DNA of 64,000 bases. It comes from Mageeibacillus sp. UBA6980 (GTDB taxonomy: Bacteria; Bacillota; Clostridia; Saccharofermentanales; Saccharofermentanaceae). Shown here piece after piece: positions 43,125-50,136 of this stretch. Under the pieces are notes generated by a model, which did not search any database, was not told the origin of the DNA, and saw only the letters and a program-made list of their open reading frames with translations. The DNA is taken from contig DJYK01000010.1 in NCBI GenBank assembly GCA_002450095.1, positions 55,708-119,707 of the forward strand, written 5' to 3'. Position 1 is the first letter of the stretch. Each line of letters begins with the position of its first letter. A program made the position numbers and the translations under genes.

Positions 43125-44024
43125 ATGTACGATGAGAAAATTGTAGATCAGCTCTCTGACCTGGTTTCATCTTTTATCTGCTATGCAGGCTCACATCTTC
43201 CCGATGATGTAGATGCTAAGATCAAAGAGATGGCAAAGGTTGAGACTGAGGGTTTTGCTCCCACGATTTACAAGGCCATGGCTGATAACATGGAGCTGGC
43301 TAATGAACTGAAGCGTCCTTCATGTCAGGACACAGGTATCATTCAGTTCTTCGCCAAGGTAGGAACAGGATATCCTTACATGAACGATCTGCCCGAAGCG
43401 CTGAAGCAGGCTGTTCTCAAGGCGACAGAACGCGCACCTTTGAGACACAATGCGGTTCAGGTCTTTGATGAAGTAAACACAGGCAACAACACCGGCGTCC
43501 GCGTACCGTGGATCGACTGGGAGATAGTTCCTGACAGAGACGATCTTGAACTCTATGTTTACATGGCAGGCGGCGGATGTTCACTCCCCGGTATGGCTAA
43601 AGTACTCATGCCCCTCGAAGGTTATGAGGGAATCGTTAAGATCATCTTTGATCAGATGACATCTTACGGCGTTAACGCATGTCCCCCGGTACTCCTCGGT
43701 GTAGGTATCGCAGGTTCGGCTGAAGTTGCGGCAAAGCTTTCGAAGAAGGCTCTCCTCCGCCCCGTCGGATCTCATAACGAGAACCCCAAGGCTGCAATGA
43801 TGGAAGAAGAACTCGAGAAGGGCTTGAACGAATTGGGCCTCGGCCCCGGCGGACTTTCCGGTAAGCTTTCCGTTATGGGAGTCAACATTGAGCAGGCTGC
43901 ACGTCACCCCGCTACACTTGCTGTCGGAATCTCCACGGCATGCTGGGCACACAGAAGAGCCTGCATCAAGATCAATCCCGATTTCACATATGATTTCGTC
44001 ACGAGCAAAGGAGTTACATTATGA
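43125..44024 (+). CDS. ttdA: L(+)-tartrate dehydratase alpha subunit (class I fumarase family)
   Basis: 299 residues; start at 43125 after GGAGG. Matches E. coli TtdA along its length: RPSCQDTGIIQFFAKVG, ERAPLRHNAVQVFDEVNTG, YMAGGGCSLPGMAKVLMP, VNACPPVLLGVGI, AARHPATLAVGIS and CWAHRR. The Cys in CQDTG, GGGCS and the C-terminal region hold the [4Fe-4S] cluster. With TtdB it would dehydrate L-tartrate (or, in homologues, malate to fumarate). Overlaps ttdB by 4 bases. Confidence 0.9.
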   Translation: MYDEKIVDQLSDLVSSFICYAGSHLPDDVDAKIKEMAKVETEGFAPTIYKAMADNMELANELKRPSCQDTGIIQFFAKVGTGYPYMNDLPEALKQAVLKATERAPLRHNAVQVFDEVNTGNNTGVRVPWIDWEIVPDRDDLELYVYMAGGGCSLPGMAKVLMPLEGYEGIVKIIFDQMTSYGVNACPPVLLGVGIAGSAEVAAKLSKKALLRPVGSHNENPKAAMMEEELEKGLNELGLGPGGLSGKLSVMGVNIEQAARHPATLAVGISTACWAHRRACIKINPDFTYDFVTSKGVTL

Positions 44025-44632
44025 GTATTTGGCATTTGACCACACCTGTAACTGATGAAGATATCGAGAAGATCCATATCGGCGATGTAATCTACCTTAC
44101 GGGTGACATTACAACAGGAAGAGACGACGTTCACCACAGAGTCGTAGTTCAGGGCAGGGAGTGTCCCGTAGACCTTAAGGGTGCTGCTGTATTTCATGCA
44201 GGACCTATCATGAAGAAGCAGGACGACGGCACATGGAAGTGTGTTGCCGTAGGTCCTACCACATCCATGAGAATGGAAAAGGCCGAGAAGGAATTCCTCG
44301 CCGCTACAGGCGTTAAGATCATCATCGGCAAGGGCGGTATGGGTCCCAAGACAACTGAAGGCTGTAAGGAATCCAAGGCAGTCCATACTATCTTCCCGGG
44401 CGGATGCGCAGTAGTTGCCGCCGAGTGCATCGAGAAGGTAGAGGGCGTCGAGTGGCTCGACCTCGGAATGCCTGAGGCAATGTGGAGATTCAAGGGTAAG
44501 GAATTCGGACCTTTGATCGTTTCCATCGACTGCCACGGCGGCAACCTCATTGACGACAACAAGGTCAAGTTCAACGAGCGTAAGGATAAGCTCGTTCCCG
44601 AGATCTCAAAGAAAGTACAGTTCATGCATTGA
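44021..44632 (+). CDS. ttdB: L(+)-tartrate dehydratase beta subunit
   Basis: 203 residues. Same pattern as E. coli TtdB: TTPVTDEDIEKIHIGDVIYL, DLKGAAVFHAGPI, VGPTTSMRME, IIGKGGMGPKTTEGC, LGMPEAMW and FGPLIVSIDCHGGNL. Forms the heteromeric iron-sulfur hydro-lyase with TtdA. Because class I fumarase subunits share this fold, fumarase activity cannot be excluded, but the closer resemblance is to tartrate dehydratase. Confidence 0.9.
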   Translation: MSIWHLTTPVTDEDIEKIHIGDVIYLTGDITTGRDDVHHRVVVQGRECPVDLKGAAVFHAGPIMKKQDDGTWKCVAVGPTTSMRMEKAEKEFLAATGVKIIIGKGGMGPKTTEGCKESKAVHTIFPGGCAVVAAECIEKVEGVEWLDLGMPEAMWRFKGKEFGPLIVSIDCHGGNLIDDNKVKFNERKDKLVPEISKKVQFMH

Positions 44633-45318
44633 TGCTTCCCCTTCTTTCCGAACTTAAAGGAAAAGCGGACGCTTTGATATTTGATGTTGACGGTACCCTG
44701 CTTGATTCCATGACCGTATGGAATCAGGCGGATACCGTTTTTCTTAACTCCAGGGGATTCGAGGTAACGCCGGACTATACGGATTACGTCAAATCCGTGC
44801 GGATCGAAGATGCGGCCGTATACACAAAAGAAAGATTTGATCTTCCCGATACCCCGGAACAGATCATGGACGAATGGAACAGGTTCGTAAATAACGCATA
44901 CCGCAATGAAGTCCCTCTTAAGCCCGGTGCTTATGAGTATCTTTCCGAAGCCGTAAAAGCAGGCTTTAAGACAGCCTGTGCCACGGCTCTTACAAATGCA
45001 AATATAAATGCCGCATTCAAAAGACTTAAGATACATGATATGTTCGACGTAATAGTCTCTCTTGAAGACCTTCCGGGATTCCCGGACAAGAGCCGCCCCG
45101 ATATCTACCTTCATACGGCAGGACTTCTTAATGCGGATCCGTCTTCAACACTCGTATTCGAAGATGTGCCGGCAGCACTCAAAGGTGCCCGGGACGGCGG
45201 GTTCATCACCTGCTCCGTATGGGACATTATAGGCGCAGGTTCAACCTCTTCCTGGGAGAATATGAAGCAGATCTCAGACTACAGCATACAAATGTGGACG
45301 GATCTTCTCAAAGATTAA
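44632..45318 (+). CDS. HAD-superfamily hydrolase (phosphoglycolate phosphatase/beta-PGM-like)
   Basis: 228 residues. ATG overlaps the ttdB stop (TGATG). Nucleophile motif IFDVDGTLLDSM, motif II CATALTNAN, motif III Lys in FPDKSRP, motif IV VFEDVPAALKGA. The cap is the alpha-helical C1 type. A small-molecule phosphatase or phosphomutase. Translational coupling to ttdAB suggests a link to the same pathway, substrate not determined. Confidence 0.85.
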   Translation: MLPLLSELKGKADALIFDVDGTLLDSMTVWNQADTVFLNSRGFEVTPDYTDYVKSVRIEDAAVYTKERFDLPDTPEQIMDEWNRFVNNAYRNEVPLKPGAYEYLSEAVKAGFKTACATALTNANINAAFKRLKIHDMFDVIVSLEDLPGFPDKSRPDIYLHTAGLLNADPSSTLVFEDVPAALKGARDGGFITCSVWDIIGAGSTSSWENMKQISDYSIQMWTDLLKD

Positions 45319-45363
45319 TTATTTGTTCATTCTTTTGACAAACGCTTCTTGTATAGTGTTCTC

Positions 45364-47196
45364 ATGGATTATGATGAGAAGAAGATCTTTATTCGCAGCA
45401 AGACAGCGTTCATGCTTACGAGCTTTGGCTACACACTGCTCTTTATAGCAGGACTGTTCGTTCAAAGATTCGTTTTTGTCGAATACGCTCAGATCATCAT
45501 CTCCATATTTCTCGTAATACTCAGTTTCTTTATAAATCTGCTGTTCGGCATCCCCGGATTCTGGATCACGACTGCAGCGGCCATATGTCAGATATTCGTT
45601 TATTATTCGGCATTCTCAACCAGATACAACGCCAATATGCTCGTGCTCATCGGATTGGTCTTACTATCCATACTGATAAACACGATCTTCGAGTTTTTCA
45701 TTGTAAGAGTAGGCGCACGAATCGATTCTCTCGGACAGAAGCTTTCGGATGAGAAAGCAAAGAGGATAAGCTACGAGACGGCCGCAATGATCTCACAGAC
45801 GATGGCAACTCACTCGGGAACCATCGTAAGGCATGATGATATCGAGGATAAATCCGGATATGTGGAAGCCATCCAGTCAAGCCGCCATACGGCACTCGAT
45901 CCTCTGACGACTTTGCCGAACAGACATATGATCAATGAATATACGGATCTCAAGATCCTCGAATACAAGAAGGCTTTTCAGGAAGCGGCGGATAAGCAGA
46001 CTATTTGTAATGTAAATCCGATATATGCCATCTACCTGACTGTATCGGATCCCGTCAGATTCTCACAGAGCAACGGACATATAATCGTCGATCTTTTTAT
46101 ACAGACGATGGCGCACAGACTGCGAGAAGCGGCAAACTCCAAGGACTTTGTAGGCCGTATCGCCAACAATGAATTTGCCATCATAACCACAAGACTTACA
46201 AACGATACTCAGGTCCTTCTCTATGCCGGAGAGATCGCCAAAGCCTTGGATGAAGAAAACGTCGGTGACTTCGTTGCCGGCATTGCGCAGTATCCCCGAG
46301 ATGCTATCTTCGCAGGCGAGCTTATTCAGCACGCCGAGACCGCCATGTATGATGCCGTAAGCGAAGACACCGACGCGAGGATCTATGAACCCACCGAGAG
46401 CGAAGCGAGAAACTCATTCCTCGAAGATATGACTATCGATGAGATCAAGACTCTCTTCGATAAGGCCTTTGACGATAATGAGATCTCCATGGTCTATCAG
46501 CCGAGGTTCGATGCCGACAGGAACCTGACAGGCTTCGAAGCCTTCGCCCGTTGGAGCTGTCCCGGACACGGCACGGTCGACACCAGAGACTTTTTGTTCT
46601 ATGCCGAGAAGACAGGTCACATATATGCTCTGGGAGAGCTGTCGCTTCGACAGTCGCTCCGGATGCTCTCGCTCATTAACGAAGTGGATCCGAAGCTTAC
46701 CATGACCGTCAATCTCTCGACCACTCAATTGCTTCCTTCGGATCTTCAGCTTGATCTTCTTGAGATAGCAGATGAATTCGGTTGCAACAAGAAAAACATC
46801 ATCATCGATATCCCGTCAGACGGAGCGGCCATAAATATCTCTGAGGTTCATAATACGCTCGATGCATTCGAGTCTTCCGGGATCACATTGGCTCTCGATA
46901 ATTTCGGACGCGGATACTCGTCTCTCAACAGCATCCCTTTGCTGCCGATATCACTTGTGAAGCTGGACGGTCATTTCACTGCCGATCTTAAGGAAGGATC
47001 CGCACAGGATGTGCTCACTCATTCGATCATCTCCCTCCTCAAGGAGATAGACATTCCCGTAGATGCAACAAACGTCAGCTCCGAGCAACAGTTTACGAAG
47101 CTTAAGGAATACGGCTGCACATTCTTCCAGGGAACATATCTTAACGAGCCTTTACCCGGAAATCAGGTTATAAGCTACATCAAGTCTTATAAATAG
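45364..47196 (+). CDS. Membrane protein with degenerate GGDEF and EAL domains
   Basis: 610 residues from the ATG at 45364. Four N-terminal membrane helices, then a coiled segment. GGDEF-type domain: DPLTTLPNRHMINEY, but the active loop is ANNEF (GRIANNEFAII). EAL-type domain: EAL has become EAF, NLS is kept, the ELTES segment is DIPSDG, DDFGTG is LDNFGRG, and AEGVE is DATNVS. Several metal and catalytic residues are gone, so it is unlikely to make or cut cyclic-di-GMP and may act as a receptor or scaffold. No ribosome site precedes the start. Confidence 0.8.
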   Translation: MDYDEKKIFIRSKTAFMLTSFGYTLLFIAGLFVQRFVFVEYAQIIISIFLVILSFFINLLFGIPGFWITTAAAICQIFVYYSAFSTRYNANMLVLIGLVLLSILINTIFEFFIVRVGARIDSLGQKLSDEKAKRISYETAAMISQTMATHSGTIVRHDDIEDKSGYVEAIQSSRHTALDPLTTLPNRHMINEYTDLKILEYKKAFQEAADKQTICNVNPIYAIYLTVSDPVRFSQSNGHIIVDLFIQTMAHRLREAANSKDFVGRIANNEFAIITTRLTNDTQVLLYAGEIAKALDEENVGDFVAGIAQYPRDAIFAGELIQHAETAMYDAVSEDTDARIYEPTESEARNSFLEDMTIDEIKTLFDKAFDDNEISMVYQPRFDADRNLTGFEAFARWSCPGHGTVDTRDFLFYAEKTGHIYALGELSLRQSLRMLSLINEVDPKLTMTVNLSTTQLLPSDLQLDLLEIADEFGCNKKNIIIDIPSDGAAINISEVHNTLDAFESSGITLALDNFGRGYSSLNSIPLLPISLVKLDGHFTADLKEGSAQDVLTHSIISLLKEIDIPVDATNVSSEQQFTKLKEYGCTFFQGTYLNEPLPGNQVISYIKSYK

Positions 47197-47783
47197 TCTT
47201 CCAGGATCTGCGAGAGCCTTCTTACCGGCAGTCCCACCACGCTGAAATAATCTCCGTCGACAGTCTCAACCAACAGGGCGCCTCCCTGCTGTATGCCGTA
47301 AGCGCCGGCCTTGTCATAAGGATCATCGGTACTTATGTAACGCTCGATAAGCCTTTCCTGATATTCATCAAGATCGCCGAATCTCACATGTGTGGTCTCG
47401 ACAAAGGTCTCCTCTTTATCAGCGGTCTTAACGCACACTCCGGTTATAACTTCATGTGTCCGACCGGACAGCATCCGAAGCATGCTTCGAGCATCATCCT
47501 TATCCTTAGGTTTACCCAATATCAGATCATCGCATACGACGGACGTATCCGAACCTATTACCACACTGTCTGTTCTCTTCTCAGGACTGAGGATGTCGAA
47601 GACGGCACGGGCCTTCTCTCTTGACAGTTCTTCCTGAACATCCGAAGGACTCCCGCCCGCATTCCTTACACGGTCTTCGATCGCTCTCTCGTCGACTTCT
47701 TTGCTCATCACTTCAAAATCTGAAGTAATGAGTGACATAAGTTCCCTTCTTCTGGGGGATTTGCTTGCAAGTATTATTCTCAT
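47187..47783 (-). CDS. maf: Maf-type nucleotide pyrophosphatase
   Basis: 198 residues. IILASKSPRRRELM at the start, EVDERAIED, VVIGSDTSVVCDDLILGKP with the catalytic Asp, GRTHEVITGVCV, and DKAGAYGIQQGG. Removes non-canonical or modified nucleotides from the pool. Converges on and overlaps the degenerate EAL gene by 10 bases. Confidence 0.94.
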   Translation of the reverse strand: MRIILASKSPRRRELMSLITSDFEVMSKEVDERAIEDRVRNAGGSPSDVQEELSREKARAVFDILSPEKRTDSVVIGSDTSVVCDDLILGKPKDKDDARSMLRMLSGRTHEVITGVCVKTADKEETFVETTHVRFGDLDEYQERLIERYISTDDPYDKAGAYGIQQGGALLVETVDGDYFSVVGLPVRRLSQILEDYL

Positions 47784-47820
47784 TATTTTATTCTACCACG
47801 TTTATTCTTATTCATAGACA

Positions 47821-47848
47821 GAGGCTGCCTTGATCTTAAGGCAGCCTC
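47821..47848 (-). terminator. Hairpin after the SDR-tail gene
   Basis: GAGGCTGCCTT (47821-47831) pairs perfectly with AAGGCAGCCTC (47838-47848) around a 6-base loop. The U-tail on the minus strand is poor (TGTCTATG), so efficiency is uncertain. Confidence 0.6.
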
Positions 47849-47895
47849 TCTCTCCAGAGTTGATATAAAATAAAACCTCAATCTATTAAATTTCT

Positions 47896-49695
47896 TTAGA
47901 ATGAATCATCTCCAAAGAACTCTTCTTCGGATATATCCGCCGAGGGAAGCCTCTCCCACAACGGCTTGTTGGAATTGTCCTCCTTAATCTCTTCCTTAAC
48001 TTCTGCCTTCGGTTCGGGTTCCGACGGCTCTGCAGAAGCGGCCTTCAGGACTGCTTCATCTACGAATTCGGAGAAATCCTCTTCTGCCTTGATCTCAGAC
48101 TCATCGGGAATCTCTTCCTTTATTTCTTCTTCGATCTTCACAACAGGAGAAGATACGGGTTCGGGTTCTACCGTCAACGCTTCAACCTCTTGTGCTGCTT
48201 CAACAGGAGCGGGCTTCTCGACCTCAGGTGTTTCTATAACGGGAGATTCCTGAGGGATCTGTTCAACCTTCACGGCCGTTTCCTTCTCGGCCTTCTTCTT
48301 CGCCTCTGCTTCGGCAAGTATATCCGCGACAGATAACTTCGCCATCAGGGAATCCGGCTTGGTCTCTTCCGTCGGCTTAGGTTCAGCAGGCTTAATATCA
48401 TTGGCAGGAACCGCCGCCTTCTGTCTTTCACGGTTCTCGGCTCTTGCCGCTTCAGCTTGCTGCTCCGCCTTCATCTTGGCCGCTTCGATCTTAGCCTGAA
48501 CTCTTGCCCTTGCAGCAGCCGCCGCTTCAGCTCTCTTCTTGGCCTCTTCACCGGATTCTTCAGCCTTTGCGGCAGACTCCTCCGCACGCTTTATAACAGC
48601 CTCCGACACAGTGCTGACTTCCTTTACTTCCTCCGTATCAGGCTTGGAAGCTTTGATCGCCTCAGCAGCCGCAGCAGACTTCTCGAGATCGATCCTGTCA
48701 GGACGGACTTCATTGCCCGGACGGGTCAAAACATCTACGAGTGTATCGTGCACCTTACGGACTTCGCTGTCGGGAAGAATGCCGTCAACGGTGCTCTCGT
48801 AATTCGCATCGGGATTGTTCATAAACAGAGCATAGACTTCCTTCGGGTTGTCCTTCTTCGTGATCCTGTAGAAAGTATCTACGACCTTATCCATGGACTT
48901 GCTCTGCGTCCACTTCGGCATCTCCTTAACCTTCTCGGAACCGGTCGTCTTCGATACTTCATCGAAGAACTCCTGGGAAGACTTATATTCTCCGTTAAGG
49001 ATATATGCGCCTCCGGACTCACCGTTCTCGCACACTGCGACAAGAGCCGTGGCAACATTACGCACATCAACGAAAGCGTGTCCGCCCGAGACTGTCGATA
49101 TCTTATTCTCGAGATACTTCTTGAGGATCTTATTCATATCATAGTCCTCGGAGAATCCGGGACCGATTATAAATGTCGGAAGAAGCAGGGAAGCATTGAA
49201 CTTATTGAACTGGATCTTCTCCATAAGATATGCGGATGCTTCGGCCTTCGTTGCCGCATAGTCACCGTCGACCTTGGTCCTGTCGAACTTGATCGAAGAA
49301 CCGGACAATGCGGAATCGGGATCGAGTGAATATGCGGAACCTAAGTAAACAAATCTTCCGATCTTCGCTCTCATCGACATATCGATAATGTTCTGAGCAC
49401 CGGCAACATTCGTCCTTCTCATATCCATATTCTTATTATTGGATATGGAGAGGATCTCTTCTGTATGTATGACCGCCGAATGTCTCGGATTATCAACAGC
49501 AAGAAAATCCTTTAACGAATCCTTATCGAGTATATCGCCTTCTGAGATCTCGGCCCCCATTCCCTTCAACAGGGAATAATCCGATTCCGGAGGTACAAGT
49601 ACACGAACCTGACACCCCTCGGCAAGTAACATCTGAACCACCAGTCTTCCGACCGGATCTTTGGCACCCGTAACTAGATACTTCTCATAATTCAT
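47896..49695 (-). CDS. NAD-dependent epimerase/SDR-like protein with long charged coiled-coil tail
   Basis: 599 residues. The first 300 are an extended SDR: YLVTGAKDPVGRLVVQMLLAEG (a weakened TGxxGxxG, with Asp-Pro in the loop), SAYSLDPD, active YxxxK in YAATKAEAS, and LLPTFIIGPGF. From about residue 330 to the end is an Ala/Glu/Lys-rich, partly helical and acidic tail (EESGEEAKKRAEAAAAARAR) ending in PLWERLPSADISEEEFFG. No signal peptide. The fold suggests a nucleotide-sugar or steroid-type oxidoreductase or an NmrA-like sensor. Function unknown; the tail may be for partner binding. Confidence 0.72.
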   Translation of the reverse strand: MNYEKYLVTGAKDPVGRLVVQMLLAEGCQVRVLVPPESDYSLLKGMGAEISEGDILDKDSLKDFLAVDNPRHSAVIHTEEILSISNNKNMDMRRTNVAGAQNIIDMSMRAKIGRFVYLGSAYSLDPDSALSGSSIKFDRTKVDGDYAATKAEASAYLMEKIQFNKFNASLLLPTFIIGPGFSEDYDMNKILKKYLENKISTVSGGHAFVDVRNVATALVAVCENGESGGAYILNGEYKSSQEFFDEVSKTTGSEKVKEMPKWTQSKSMDKVVDTFYRITKKDNPKEVYALFMNNPDANYESTVDGILPDSEVRKVHDTLVDVLTRPGNEVRPDRIDLEKSAAAAEAIKASKPDTEEVKEVSTVSEAVIKRAEESAAKAEESGEEAKKRAEAAAAARARVQAKIEAAKMKAEQQAEAARAENRERQKAAVPANDIKPAEPKPTEETKPDSLMAKLSVADILAEAEAKKKAEKETAVKVEQIPQESPVIETPEVEKPAPVEAAQEVEALTVEPEPVSSPVVKIEEEIKEEIPDESEIKAEEDFSEFVDEAVLKAASAEPSEPEPKAEVKEEIKEDNSNKPLWERLPSADISEEEFFGDDSF

Positions 49696-49801
49696 AAAAA
49701 TACCCTCGTGTAATACTTATAAGGATTCACACAATATATTTTATTTTAATTTGTTAAACATTACACACACAGAATGTAAAACTCGTGTAAACAAAATCAA
49801 G

Positions 49802-49830
49802 TTGACAATTTAAAATGATGGGGGTATTAT
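49802..49830 (+). promoter_or_regulatory. Promoter of the T-box/acyl-CoA ligase gene
   Basis: TTGACA (49802-49807), 17-base spacer, TATTAT (49825-49830). Transcription would begin near 49837, leaving about 300 bases of leader. The stretch 49696-49801 upstream shows nothing else I can assign. Confidence 0.85.
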
Positions 49831-49859
49831 TGCCTTGTTTTTATACGAGAATAAAGGCT

Positions 49860-50117
49860 GTGACGAAGAAGGTCCGGCAGTTAGAGTTCACAGAGAGCCG
49901 GGAGAGCTGAGAACCCGGCAGCCGAGACTTCCAATGGACTATCGCTTCCTAGCTGATGCGCCGAATGGTTCTTCCAAGTAGACCGCATCCGTACTGCCGC
50001 GTTAAGGCATAGGGTTTATAGGAACCTGAAGTGGCGGTCATCACGATCGCAAGTTGAGTGGTAACACGGTAATTCGTCTCAACGTACCTGTAAAGGACGT
50101 TGAGATTTTTTATTTGT
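49860..50117 (+). promoter_or_regulatory. T-box leader (tRNA-sensing transcription attenuator)
   Basis: Stem I elements: GACGAAGAAGG, AGAGAGCCGGG with its pairing CCCGGC, and the 3' side GGACTATCGCTTCCTAGC. Counting as in glyQS (specifier, six bases, GAGC) gives AUC, an isoleucine codon, though the frame of the loop is by eye. The T-box is GAGTGGTAACACGG. Antiterminator: GTTGAG (50053-50058) with CTCAAC (50078-50083) and the UGGU bulge that pairs with the tRNA NCCA end. Competing terminator: CTCAACGT (50078-50085) with ACGTTGAG (50097-50104), then TTTTTT. Next gene starts at 50137. Confidence 0.9.
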
Positions 50118-50136
50118 CATATTACGGAGGTGCAAC

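Noticed and set aside
45335..45357. TTGACA/TATAGT promoter before the degenerate EAL gene
   Set aside because: The spacer is only 11 bases.
48457..49329. 290-codon open frame on the plus strand
   Set aside because: It runs antisense to the SDR gene and its repetitive tail; it arises from the biased composition of the opposite strand.
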